This document shows, in pieces, positions 46,901-58,500 of a stretch of DNA of 64,000 nucleotides. The translations under genes and the position numbers were made by a program. The first letter of the stretch is position 1. Every line of letters begins with the position of its first letter. This DNA is from Klebsormidium nitens (taxonomy: Eukaryota > Streptophyta > Klebsormidiophyceae > Klebsormidiales > Klebsormidiaceae): the NCBI GenBank assembly GCA_000708835.1, contig DF237055.1, positions 124,001 to 188,000 on the forward strand, written 5' to 3'. Below the pieces are notes generated by a model, which ran no database searches, had not been told where the DNA came from, and worked only from the letters and a program-made list of their open reading frames with translations.

Positions 46901-49900
46901 GGACGCTCAAGTCCGAGATCTCCCAGCACAAGGCGCAACTAGAGGCGCTGAAAAAGAAGGACCCCGAGTTCTATAAGTACCTGGAGGACTATGATAAGGA
47001 GCTGTTGGACTTCGACGAAGAGGAGGAAGAAGGGGAGGGGCCGGAGGACGAGGCAGAGGAAGAGGGGGGGGAGGAAGAGCACGAAACTGAGGGGGTGGGC
47101 GCGGGAAAGGGAGGAGAGGAGCTGGTGCTGACGACGGCAATGGTCGACGCGTGGTGTAAAGCCGCCAAGGAGGTGGGTTTCTGCAGTGTCTGGAGATATC
47201 TGCTTTCTTCCTTTTGAGTCGATCTTCTGTTTTCAAGACTTACTTGACCGAAGTTGTTGCATTGGAGAGAGGGGCACTAGTCTGAAATGAAATAGCCGAG
47301 TCGTGGGTGTAAACCGCCCCGCCGCGTCTCCTCAATCAAACCTGCTGAGTGCAGATTCTTTATCCATTTTTGAGCTGGAATTCCACACAGCGTAGGTTCT
47401 GAAGTTTTTTAATAAGAGAATTGTTACCCTTCAGATTCTGCAGAAGCGTTGCAAATATTCTCTGTTGTCGATCCTTCAATGTTCGTTGGAATTGATGTTA
47501 TACCCAAGGCCTGAAATTTGTTGAAGAAGGTTAAACATTCTCAACCATTTGACTTTTGCAGAAGCATGCGTTTGGCGCAACCAAGAACCTGCTACGCGCT
47601 TTCCGCGCCTCGTGCCACTACGGCGATGGGGACGGCGAGAACCTGACGTCACAGATCAGCATTGCGAGCAGCCACGTGTTCAACCGCGTGATGCTCTTCG
47701 CGCTGCGGGAGATGGACGGCATCCTGCGCGCGCTGCTCGGGATCAACGGCCAGGATGAAAAGACGAAAGTTGCTGACGTGGCAAAGCTCCCGCGGTGGCG
47801 GAAGGTGGAGCCGCTGGTGCGCTCGTACCTGGGCAACGCGCTGCACGTGCTGAACCAGGTAGGGTCCTGACGTCATATTTGCCGACTTGATTGAAATGGC
47901 CGTCGTCAGTCTGACGTTGGATTCCGGTATACTTTGGTTTTTTAGGGTCAAAGAGGATGCGGTTGAAAGGGCCATGGAGGCTGCAGGCAAAGCTGTTTTG
48001 GAAGTTGAACAGATTGTGCTTCCAACACTTTCTCCTACCGTTGACAAGTAGCAATTGGTGCTCCGCATTGATAGGAGCTGAAGATCTTTGGCAGCTGTAC
48101 TGAGTGTGCTGGGCAGCGTCGTCAACTTCGGTAAGCTGGATTCGAAGCCTTGTTGATTGGCAACAATCAGATGGTGAAGACGACAACATTGGGGGTTGCA
48201 ACGGTTTTCGACAGGCCTTGACAAGAGACACGGTTCCTTCGAAGAGCGAAGTAATCTTCTTTGTTACAACACTTGTACCCTCAGTGCGGGAAGAGAATCT
48301 GGTATTGAAACGGTCCGAACCTGTGATCATCTTTGCCCATAAGCAAATGGTCTTGCTTCGTGCAGATGACGGACACCGCCATGATCGCCTTCACTCTCCG
48401 TCGCCTCAAGGCCTCCGTTGCGCTCCTCTCCCCCTTCCCCAAGTTCTCCAAAAAGTACCTCAAACTAGTTCTCCACTTCTGGGCCGGCTCCGAAGACTCC
48501 CTCCGTCTCCTTTCAATCCTCTTCCTGCGGGAGATGGCGGTGCAACTAGATGGCGACTTTTTGGACCAGTGCCTGAAGGGGATCTACAAGACGTACGCGT
48601 CGAACGTGAAGTTCGTGAACGTGGCCGCGGCACCGCGACTCGCCTTCATGTCTAGTTGCATAGTCGAGGTGGGTACAATAAGTTGCCGGTCTTGACTCTC
48701 AAGGGATTCCGTACCGGTCTGATATTTTGGGGCCTTCTGTCTTGCCGTTTCTACCTCCATCAGCGCCTTCACTTCTTCGCAAGTAGCCCGTATTTCCGGT
48801 TCAGGTCCATCTTCTGCAGTCGCCGTACCGATTGGTTTATCGGGCAGCAGCACGCCATCTCCCAAGCAAATCATTGCCGGTCTAGAAATTAAGTACCCTG
48901 AATCATGCCTGCACGCCTGCCTCTGACCTCTGACATCTGAATCAACCCTAGGCGAAGTGTGAATCAAAACACCTGAAAGAAAAGTGCAGAGTGATATAGC
49001 CGCATAACGTGTCTTTAGCCTCTTCAACTCTGACTCTGATTGCTCGGTATTTGTCGACCATCTATGAGGCTCAAAAGCCATCTTTCTCACAGCAATTTCG
49101 AATCTGAGTTCGTTGCTAGAACGCTTAAAATAAGAAAGTTTCAGTACAAGACGCCGAAATCCTCTCTCCCGCAGCTGTACGGCCTCAACCCGGCCGCTTC
49201 CTACCAGCACGCCTTCGTGTTCGTGCGCCAGCTGGCGCTCGTTTTGCGGACGGCGCTCAGCACTAAGGGCGCGGACGCAAGGAAGACGTCCGAAGCGTAC
49301 CGCCAGGTCTACTGCTGGCAGTTCGTCAAGTGCCTAGAGGCGTGGGCCAACGTGCTCGCGTCACATTCTGACAAGGTGGGCGAACATTTTAACCAAGTTT
49401 GAAGTCTTTTCTTTCTGAGTGTTCCTGGTTCTGCCTATTTGACTCTTTGTCGTCCTTAGCAGCGTGTTAAGAGCAGCTTTTAGAAAGACACCGCCACAAT
49501 TTCTTTACTTGGCGAAGTGGTCGCTCAATTGTGACTATAACGTGTTATGTGCTTTGACGCGCTGCCGAACATACCTCTTTGTTCTCTGAGATCTTTCCCT
49601 GACATTCTGGCTCACAAGTCGGTCTCGGCGAAGTTAGTTTGCCAAAGTTTCAAGCTCTGTGAATGCTTCGGGGAAAACACAGAACAGTCAGGGCGCGAAC
49701 AGTTGATGTCCAAGGAGCTGATTCTGAGGCAAATTTTTCTTTGATTGAGAATGAATCGATGGTTGAGGAGAGCAAGCCCTTAAACTCGAGGCAGAGAGCG
49801 GCACTGGGCCTACAGTGTGCTTTATATCCGTCTTCGGTAGAAGAAGGAAAAGTGGGTTTGCAGACTGGCGGCCTAAACCAAGCGAGTGAACTTTTAACTT

Positions 49901-52900
49901 GGCTTCCGTTCGGTCTCCCGACGACTTCCGCCCACTCAAGTTAGCGCATGCGAGTTGGAGTTGAAGTTTCATACGGCGGTTAACGACTTGAACTTTCTTT
50001 TGCTCAGCGTCCTTCTTCCTAAGGCGGAATCGCAAACCCTCACTCCTAACCCACCCTTCCGTTCTGGGCAGAACGACCTGCGCCCCCTCGTCTACCCCCT
50101 CACCCAGATCATCACCGCCACTGCCCGGTTGGGTTTAACCTTTGCCTTCTAACCCGATTTCATTCGTGTGCAGGACGACCTCCGTCCCCTCGTCTACCCT
50201 CTGACCCAGATCATCACCGCCACTGCCCGGTTGGTCCCCACCGCCCGCTACTTCCCACTGCGCCTCCAGTGCGTCCGCATGCTCAACCACCTGGCGAACT
50301 CTACCGGACACTTCATTCCGGTCGCCCCCCTTCTTCTCGACGTCCTCCAAATGAAGGAGCTTCGGTCCCCCCCCACGGGAGGCCCCGGCGCGGCGGCGGA
50401 CTTTTACACGATTCTCCGGGCGCCAAAGACGGCGCCCAAGACGCGCGCGTTCCAGGTCAGGGGGCCGCTTTGGTTTCTGGGGTATTATCAGAATATCAGG
50501 TTTACACCAGGTTCTTGGTCCTTTCTGACTTTTACATGGTCCTCAGAACGTCAAAGTCTGCTCCCAAAACACGTGCGTTTGAAGCTAGGGGCCCCTCTAG
50601 GCCTTGTGGAACATCTGCACAATGATAGAAGCTCAAAAGTTCGCTGACCTCAGTTTACTTCGATTTCGAGTCTGAGCGACGTCCCTCTTCGGCCTGGCTT
50701 GTACTCGGCAGATCACATGCATCTCCGGTCGGCGTACGGCATGTATGCGCCGTTTATTACTGGACTTCCGGTCAAGTGCCCACCAGCATGTGTGCGTTTG
50801 AGGCAAGGTACGCACCTGCCTATCAAAGATCCACCCGTGTCTCTTCCGGAGTTGAAGGTGCTAAAGGCAGGCAGTTATCTGATCAAATCCGATTTCTGAC
50901 ATCTGCTTTCCCGTTCCAGGAGGATAGCGTCAGTCTGGCTTTGGAGCTGCTGTCAGAACACCTGAGCCAATGGGCGTACTCCGTGGCCTACCCCGAGCTC
51001 GCGTTGCCAGTTTTGATACAGGTGAGCGTCCGAACCATGCACTTCTGGACGTCGAAGTGTCGAAGACAAGCGTCCCAATGATGGGACCTCCTGCGATTGG
51101 GCATTTTCTTACAGCGTACCCCCAGCTTGCAGTGTCAATCCTTATGGAGGCAAAGCTTAACCCAAAAAACGGACTGCTCAAACACTTGTACTTAAACATC
51201 CGTCTCTGGTTTCCTGTTACCAGGCTTTTGAAGTTTCTCCATCCTAGAGTTGCGCGAGCTCTACGAGGACTACGCTCCACTCAATCAGAAACCAACCTTT
51301 CAACGTTAAACCAGAAGAAGCGCGTGTTTTGATTAACCAGGGCTTCTCATCTTTCCCTATTCATCCTGCAGCTGCGCAAGTTCGTCAAGGCGACCACGGT
51401 GGACCGTTTCCGCAAGCAGGTGAAGCAGCTGATTGACGCGGCCGAGCGCAACTCGGAGTTTGTCGGGCGGCGACGCGACGCCGTCACCTTCAGTCCCAAG
51501 GACGCTGCGGCAGTCAAGAGCTTCTTGCAGGTGAGATCGCTTTTCGGCAGTGGGCTCGTAAAGAGCTAGGGTTCGCGACCGACTCACGAGAATCATGGGC
51601 ATTGGGAGAGAGAACAATCTTTCGGGGGTGCCTCTTCCGCCCGCGCCGAGGCTGCGGACGTTGAGGTTCCTCCGAAGGGGTCTTTCGGAAGCATTTCATC
51701 GAGTAACACTCTCCGAAGGAGTCGAGTTTGAATTGTCGTGTTGAGTGAAAAGTGGTAGGGTTTCGCGGCCTCTTATCTGCGGGTTCAAATGCACTCGTGC
51801 TCCAGCCGAAAAGCGTGCAAGCTGTTTGCTGACAAAATAGGTGATTGATGGGGGCCTTCCAATCCGTTCGAGAACTGCAGCTGGGCCCTTGCTATTTCCG
51901 GTTGAGGGGGAACGCTAAGCTAACGCTCTGCATTGAACTCAAGTTTTGCGACTGTTTCTGATACGTATTTCAGAGTCAATTACCCTCAGAAGCCTCGATC
52001 AGAGTCATCAACTCCCCCGTCCTTGATGCCATGAGAGACAACGGATGCTGTAACGTTTGACGGATCGAGATACTCCCGATTCGCGTATGCGAATGGGAGC
52101 TTAGGCTCATCTTTTGGTAGAGGCACGAGCGCCACTCAATCTGGTTGGATTAGTCCGAGGTACCTTCTTTTCAAGAAACATACGGGAGCTAGTTGATGAA
52201 CGGTCTCAATTTTGAAACATTCTCAGGTGCAAGAGGGCGTATGTGTGGGCGGAAGTTTCTTCAATCAACTAATCTGAGTTTTGAATTTTGCCGCCTCTCC
52301 CGCAGGCCGAACGCGAGAAGAACCAGAGTCCGCTAGTTCAGTTCCACGCCGGGCTCAAGCAGCGTGCGGACGCCCGGCGGCGGCAGCTCCAGGCGTCGGA
52401 CGTCCAAATCGACGGCCCTCGTCCAACTTCGGACGGGGCTGAAGACTCAGAGGATGAGAACGGGGAGGCGGTGTTTGGCGGGAAGTGGCTACCGCCCGGG
52501 CCGAAGAAGGAAGTCGTGGAGAAGTAAGCGCGAGCGTTTGAGTGTCTGCTGACTTGTTACGCACTTGAACACGATTTCTTGAAGCTGGAGGTTGTATATT
52601 CAAAGAGCCCTTCTTTTGACTATCCAGTCTGTGGTTTTGGTGTGTCAGCGCTCCCTGCTTGCTGAGTGCTTCTTCCAGTCTGAGAGTACCCGCATGACAT
52701 TGACACCAAGGGTAGCATATCTTGAGGGGCGTCCATCATATGTGACTCAGTGTTCCTTATTGTTACTCAGGATTGTGTTTCTTGCTTCGTATGTATGCCG
52801 TGGAATGAGTAGAACATTCCGCTCTGTGTGCCTGTTGACAAACTAGCCTGGTGGACTTTTGCAGGCCAAAGCTGAGAGAGGAGCACCCGTTCGATTCGGA

Positions 52901-53279
52901 CGACGAGGACGCCGCGGACCTGGTCGAGGACCTTGTGCTGTCCGAAGACGAGGACGAGCCAACCGCCAACGGTGCGGCGTTTGGGGATTCGGACGAAGAG
53001 CCTTCCGGGTCGGATCGGGATGACTCGGATGGGAACGAGAGCGACGATGACGGTCCGATGCCGAATGTGTCCAAACAAAAAGTGAACAGCAAGGGGAAAT
53101 TGGGAAAACCGAAACAACTAGGAAAGGGGAGGAGTCCAAGTGGCGGGAGTAAGAAGAGTGGTGGCTTTAAAAAGAAGGGTGTGGGTGTCAGGGCAACTCC
53201 TGGGGTTAAGAGGAGGAAAGCAAAGGGGCCAAGCGCTGGGCCAAAGGGCCCTCGGCCGAGCAAAAAGGGGAAGCACTAG
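43991..53279 (+). CDS. NOC2: Nucleolar complex protein 2 (NOC2), ribosome assembly factor
   Basis: NOC2 pairs with NOC1 and NOC3 to mature and export pre-60S ribosomal particles. Twelve exons: 43991-44126, 44326-44392, 46210-46333, 46792-47172, 47562-47858, 48366-48668, 49175-49375, 50174-50455, 50920-51021, 51372-51530, 52306-52523, 52865-53279. All phases fit; 894 residues. The N terminus is lysine-rich (MGKKAKKATKKFQRKELG), residues 70-225 are highly acidic (EDDDLDD; DFDEEEEEGEGPEDEAEE), and the conserved core includes LKKKDPEFYKYLEDYDKELL, KHAFGATKNLLRAFRASCHY, LHVLNQMTDTAMIAFTLRRL, YVRQLA-like FVFVRQLALVLR, RYFPLRLQCVRMLNHLANST, LSQWAYSVAYPELALPV and LRKFVKATTVDRFRKQVKQL. The tail is acidic then basic. 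Exon 2 (67 bases) was placed by its phase-matched splice sites. Intron 2 carries a snoRNA cluster. Confidence 0.95.
44690..44776 (+). ncRNA. Decayed box C/D snoRNA copy (NOC2 intron 2)
   Basis: It aligns with the five copies downstream: D' CTGA at 44735-44738, then GATTTGTGGACAG and D CTGA at 44769-44772. The C box is lost (TGGTTTGA in place of TGATGA) and the guide is degraded to TGTTTCCTGT, so it is probably a dead copy. Confidence 0.5.
44859..44933 (+). ncRNA. Box C/D snoRNA copy 1 (NOC2 intron 2)
   Basis: Guide AGTTATCCCTGT is intact and D CTGA lies at 44925-44928. The C box is GGATGA and the D' box CCGA, each one base off consensus. The ends GAGG and CCTC form the terminal stem. The second guide GATTACTACGGT is kept. 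It may be weakly expressed because of the C-box change. Confidence 0.7.
45076..45149 (+). ncRNA. Box C/D snoRNA copy 2 (NOC2 intron 2), best consensus
   Basis: C box GTGATGA 45082-45088, D' CTGA 45107-45110, D CTGA 45141-45144, and terminal stem TGGGG/CCCCA; 74 nt in all. The guide abutting D' is AGTTATCCCTGT, complementary over 12 bases to the conserved LSU rRNA stretch ACAGGGATAACT. By the D+5 rule it would target the middle G of AGGGA, the base that yeast snR38 methylates as I recall (G2815). The stretch before D, ATTACTACGGT, is complementary to 18S ACCGTAGTAAT. Confidence 0.85.
45253..45327 (+). ncRNA. Box C/D snoRNA copy 3 (NOC2 intron 2)
   Basis: C GTGATGA 45259-45265, D' CTGA 45284-45287, D CTGA 45319-45322, stem TGGGG/CCCCA. 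The LSU guide AGTTATCCCTGT is intact. The region before D is changed (AACCATTGGTACTA), so the 18S guide is lost. Confidence 0.82.
45443..45518 (+). ncRNA. Box C/D snoRNA copy 4 (NOC2 intron 2)
   Basis: C GTGATGA 45450-45456, D' CCGA 45475-45478, D CTGA 45509-45512, stem TGGGG/CCCCA. Both guides are intact (AGTTATCCCTGT and ATTACTACGGT). Confidence 0.82.
45774..45847 (+). ncRNA. Box C/D snoRNA copy 5 (NOC2 intron 2), altered guide
   Basis: C GTGATGA 45780-45786, D' CTGA 45805-45808, D CTGA 45839-45842. The LSU guide has one change (AGTTATCCATGT), the 18S guide is degraded, and the terminal stem is weaker (TGGGG/CCCTC). Confidence 0.7.
50060..50131 (+). repeat. Partial copy of the NOC2 exon 8 start in intron 7
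   Basis: It encodes DLRPLVYPLTQIITATARLG, matching the true exon 8 start at 50174 almost exactly, and follows an AG in a GGGCAG context. It lies upstream of the true acceptor. Confidence 0.85.
50520..50815 (+). repeat. Two decayed copies of the NOC2 exon 8 end in intron 8
   Basis: The true exon end encodes DFYTILRAPKTAPKTRAFQ. A copy at 50526-50602 reads DFYMVLRTSKSAPKTRAFE, and a more decayed one at about 50770-50815 reads SSAHQHVCV-like in shifted frame but keeps GTGCGTTTGA. Both lie downstream of the true donor (50456). Confidence 0.7.
51095..51160 (+). repeat. Copy of the NOC2 exon 9 end in intron 9
   Basis: TACCCCCAGCTTGCAGTGTC (AYPQLAVSILM) mirrors the true exon 9 end (AYPELALPVLIQ) and lies about 80 bases downstream of the donor. 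Confidence 0.6.
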
Positions 53280-55547
53280 GACTACAGTGTTAGCTGCAAA
53301 GGACTATGTGTTGCTTCATGGGTTACCATGGGGTGCACCTTCAACCAAAATTTGGGTTTGGTTCATACCCTCGACTAATCAATCAACTGTTGTATATTTT
53401 CCAAGTAAATGCATCCATGCTTCTGCGGAGACGGCTGCTTGTACATCCTCGTGCACACGAAGTGACCAGTTCCCCACTAACAGCGGGGCGGCCCGTGCAA
53501 ACCCTCTTGAGACCATATTGTATGATCATGCAAGGTTTTCAAAAGCTCGAGAAGAGTCATGCATTCATGTCAATCTACTTAGCCACCGTGCAGTTTCTTG
53601 ATCAATGATAAGCGTTCAGTGCATTTGCTCACAAAGCTTGAGCTTGTGCAAGGACCGGTAATTCCGCCACTGGACATCCGAGAAAAGAAGTCGGCCCCTC
53701 TTGAGTCTTGGAGTTGCAGTCTCGACTCGAGATAGTGAGTCGGTGACATTGTCCAATAATGGCCCCTGCACGCGAAGTTGCGGACCCATGTGCTCCCCAC
53801 AGTACCCTGACGTGTGGGCGTTTTCCCCCAGCACTGGAAAAACGGAATGGCAACAGCCGAGCTTGTTTCTGACACAAAACGGACCCTGTCAGATTTGCAC
53901 GAGCAAAAACGCTACAACCCCAATAACGAGATCAATCCGCAGCTGCCACGTGGGTTTTTGCAGATATTGCCTATGATGATCCGTACACAGGCCTCCGTAC
54001 TGATACTGGTGCTGGTTGCGCAACTAGTGCGCTGCTCGCATGAGAACTTGTCCAGGTGGCAAGAGATGTCTCCTTTGTCCAATCAGTCGTTGCCAAGTCC
54101 AAAATCGATGCGGGTGTAGATTTTGGTTTTGTGGCCAGATAGCCCTGCCCACGTGATTTGACGATCCGGCGATGACGCGTCTGAGATTTTTGCGGGATTA
54201 CAATTTACGATTTCGGTCGATTATATCTGAGGTTCGAACTTATGTGTTGCTGACTCCTGTGATTTGCGTATCCGCTGTTGACCAGCGCGTATGCACGTGT
54301 TCCCCCCAGATATACCAATGCCTTATGTGAGGATGCGGATGGTGAAATTTGCTTGCTGCCAGCCGGGAGATGAAAGTGCCGGGCATAGCTGGCCGGACCG
54401 TCTGTCATTCCACGGCCGGTAGGCAGCCCGGGGCAATGCTGGACCGGGCGATTTGCTGGCCGGCAGGATCCGGCCTAGATTGAGATCTTGTTTATGTGTC
54501 TCTTTACCCGCAGGGAGATACAGTATCCCTGAAGATATATTTGAGAAATATAATGACGATTGATACCTGTAGGTCAAAGTAGCAAATTGGTCAAAATTTG
54601 GCGCTTAGCAAGAGGATCCCGGGTGGCAGCTTCCGAAATATCGGGAAGGGTTTGCTTCACACAGGTTAGCCAGGGTCCGGTCGCGAAGATTCTTACCGAC
54701 CCCGAAGCCAACCACAATCGCAGACTCTACAGAGGCCGGGGACATGAGCCAGGATGGTTTCAACCGCCTGGCAAGTTGGAACGGCAATACAGAACCGACA
54801 AAAAGGGTTCCGAATTCTTCGGACACCGGGGAGAGCCTGGCACAGCTGGTGACTTCCAGGATTGTTCTGCAGGGCAAACTTGAGCAGTTCAGAGGTGCTA
54901 TCTGACGTAGCTGCCTGTCACCCGCGCTGCCTAGGCAGCCATGATCCCAAGATGATGTTACCTGGCTAGCTAGATCGGATAGCTAGGTAGCTCCTAGGAA
55001 CCTCTAGAGATATCTAGACAGCCAGCTAGCTGATCCGAAGGGGGTACAGCTACAAATGTCCGGGCTGGGTCTGTAGGTACATTGCTTCATGGAAGCGTTT
55101 CAAGTTCAACTTCAAGTCTCAAGGACAGGTTTTAATAATAGATCTCAAACAAGAGCGTGATGGGTGCCGGATTGCAAGTGTGCACGATGCATGAATGGTG
55201 GTATTTGCGTTTCTTATTGGACGAAGGGCCTAGGGGTGCGGCTCACATTGACAGCTGTCATCCGAGTCTTCAAGTTCAAGATTGATGGGATCTCGCATTG
55301 ACCTTGTGCGAACGGAAGGGCGGTGGAGCTGGCGATACGATTCGTCGCTGGGGTGCTCCCTCTAATAATGTTCGCATTCTTGCTTCTTTCAAATAAGCAG
55401 CCAGGGCTTCGACAGCTGGCGGACGGGGGTGATGCTCCAAGTCCTAAGGGTTTGAGCCATGGGCTTCGAGTGGGTTGATACAGCTGCGAGCTGGGGTGAA
55501 AGCGAGACCACAGCTCATTAGAACAACGCACGCAAGGACGTGTTACG
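53280..55547. other. Intergenic region NOC2 / LHW-like, no gene seen
   Basis: This 2.27 kb includes the NOC2 3' UTR and the LHW-like promoter. It holds GGCCGG-rich sequence at 54380-54480 and a CTAG-rich quasi-palindromic tract at 54950-55040, but no coding exon or RNA gene that I can support. Confidence 0.5.
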
Positions 55548-58500
55548 ATGTCCTTAGTGCTGCAGCAGACCCTCCGGGGTTTGTGCCACAACACGCCGTG
55601 GTCATACGCCGTGTTTTGGAAGCTGAAAGAGCGGGCCAGGATGTGAGTTTCCAGCTCAGTCCTCGTTCTTTCCATCCCTTCAAAGTTGGCGTCTCTAGCT
55701 GAACTGTTCTGGTCGGACTCTCTTTCATGCATGCCCTGGAGTTTGTTCACATAAGAGGTGTCACGCTCTGACAAATCAAGAGCTGCATCAGTAAGGTGTA
55801 GCTTTTTCTCGATTATGTAGACATACTGAGCTAAGCCGACAAGCAGTGTTCAGAAGTGAGCTGGTGATGTCCCTCGTGACAAGTAAGTTAGCAAGCGCAA
55901 AGCTGACGCGCTGTTGCTTTGAGCTGAAGAGGCACGTCGGCCATCTGTCTCGTGATGGAGCTTAACTCAGTCAAAGATGGCTTGATCACTGCATTGGTGA
56001 TGTTGTGAACCCTTGCGCCAGTCGCTGCTTGGAGTTTTGTTTGCTTGGAAAGTAGCGGTTATGGCTGAGTAGAAAGAGCGCTCATGGCAGTACGCAACTC
56101 TCAGATTGAGGTGCACTCTTTGGTTGACCCAAAGCTATGGAACTCTCCTTCGCGCCAGCTGTCCAGCTGTCGGTCTCTTGTGCACAGCCGTCCGATATTT
56201 TTTGCCTTCACTTTATAACAGCGCACGGTTTGAACATAAACGCTACTACCACTGGCGTCCCCGTTGGATTGTTGGTACATGTCAAGGCTCTTTGTTGGTC
56301 CAGCTGCTGGGGTTGGTTCACTTAAAAGGCGCCGCTGGCTTGCAACCCTCAAGTAACCGCTGGAAAAGTGTCAAGAGTGCTTTACTTGGGCGGTACCAAC
56401 GAGGGGGGTACCTTCTTCTTATGCTCTTGTTGGGTGTGTCTAAAGTCCATTCCTCATTTCAATGATTTCACGAGCTTGCCTGATCAGTTGATTCTTCATA
56501 AGCCTCATAAGTCGGGAGGATCAACCACCAGGTTGACATGTTCTCCTCAACTTCGCTAGTCAGTTGTGAACCTGCTTATAGGAATGGGCAAAGAACGGCA
56601 GGTTTCCTTGTTCAATTCCAGAACAGCCCACCTTGCTGTTCAAGTGTAAAGGAGTTGCACGGAGCAGTCTTTTTGGGATTGTGGGCTCATGTCCAGTGCA
56701 TGCAGGTTTTTCAGTGCCCATTTTGATCGGCGCTTCTTGTTTGTTCAATTTGAGCAAGTCGGCACAAGTATTGCCAAAATCATGAGAGTACTTTGGATAT
56801 CTTCAAGTTCATTCCAATGGCGGTGTATTCTTTCGCGTGACGCACGGGTTCAAGTGAACCCAACTTCGTAAAGCAGGGAGTGGGGCATTTAAATGATAGC
56901 CTAAAACCTTACTTTGGAAGTTGGCGCCAACTCTAGGGGCTTCTTACAAACACTGCAGTTGAACCACCGCAGTGCTTCTTCCTGCCTATACAGTCCTCAA
57001 AGACTTCCTCAAAGGCTTCCAAACAGCTCAAGCACCTCTTTGGGAGGCATCTAGCTGGATTCTCCGCCTATGTCCAGTCACATGAGAGCAAGTTTGAGGA
57101 TTGAGAGAGGCGCCTAGAAACCGTTACGCTAATACGTTTACTAACAGCCCCGGGTGTTGGTGCCTTTGCAGCGTCCTGACTTGGGAGGATGGCTTCTACG
57201 ATTACGCCAAGCGCAACCAGGCGCCGGCGGGTGAGGGCGACGAAGTTGACACGGAACTTTTGGGCCTGGCGGTTGCAAAGATGTCGTACCACGTGTATTC
57301 ATATGGGGAGGGGTAAGCAGTCTTGTATCTTCTCTTTCTCTGATTTTTCAGTCGGTGTCCCCATCTCGTCTCCTGTACTGGAACCCCTGGTCGCTGTCTT
57401 GAGGGGGGTGCTCAAAAGTGGGGTTTTGTTTTTCTTGAGTCTTCAGCTGCTGTCGCCCTTGTTTTTTGGTTCTTTTAGGGGGCGTATTGCTTGTTGACAG
57501 GGCGCTCTCTTGGGCAAAGAATCACGCTTCAATGAAGATGTTGCACTGGGTCTGTAGGGTGGGGGGGGCTCCTCGCCCTTCTCCTGAGATGCTTCTTGTT
57601 TTTCAAGAAACATTTCTTGTTCCTTTCTTAGCCTTCTGCTGCTTTCAACCAGGGGGGAAAGGTGGTGAATGAGTGAAAAATTTAGTGGCTGCTTCCACTA
57701 ACTGGCTCTGTATCTTCAGAGCGTTCTACTGTTTTTGGCGTATGCTCCTGATGTGAGGGATGCGCTTATAGACTGCATCGGCGCCCAACTTTTGGATAGT
57801 CTTAACCAACCTTCAGCGTTTGTATCTCCTCTGCCACAGCCAAAGACATGCCCCTGGTTGAGGTTGCTTGTGCATTTGTCATGTATTCTTAGGGATCAAA
57901 CGTGCAGTAAGATCTCCCGCTTAAACCTCTTTTGAGACCAATTCAGCTGGCGCTTCTCAGTTAACAGGTCCAGCCTTTTGGGGGAGTGTGCCTTTTGCTT
58001 TTCGCGAGTGAATCTATGAAAGGTACTGGATATCTATCTATTTGAGAGTTGTTCAGGCCTGTGCTTCTAGAACAGATGGAGGGATTTGACCAAAAACCTT
58101 CTGAGCAGGCTCTCATTGCAGGGAGGCTTGGGGTAATCCATCTCAAATTTAAGCCTTCTTATCATTCATCTGCAGCATCATTGGCAAGATTGCGTTCAGC
58201 GGAAAGCACCAATGGGTTTTCATGGGCGCTAGTGTCAACACCGACGAGAAGCACCCAGTGGGCTGGGAGAATCAGTTCATGGCCGGGGTCAAGGTTGGTG
58301 TCAAGCCCTCTCTGCTACGGACCACCTGTTTAGAGAGACACCAACTGTTCCTGGAGTAGAGTGCTTGATGCTCTCTATGAGAGGTGTCTGAGGCAAGGGG
58401 GTCCGTTCACCAAACAGCTCTTCTACTAGCAGACTAAGGAGTGGAGCAGTACCTTACTCTGATTTCCTCTAGTCAACTGAGATCGTGAGTAAGGGCCTTT

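Noticed and set aside
54340-54490. GGCCGG-rich segment that might be a transposon end
   Set aside because: Inverted words are short and scattered; no consistent terminal repeat or target duplication.
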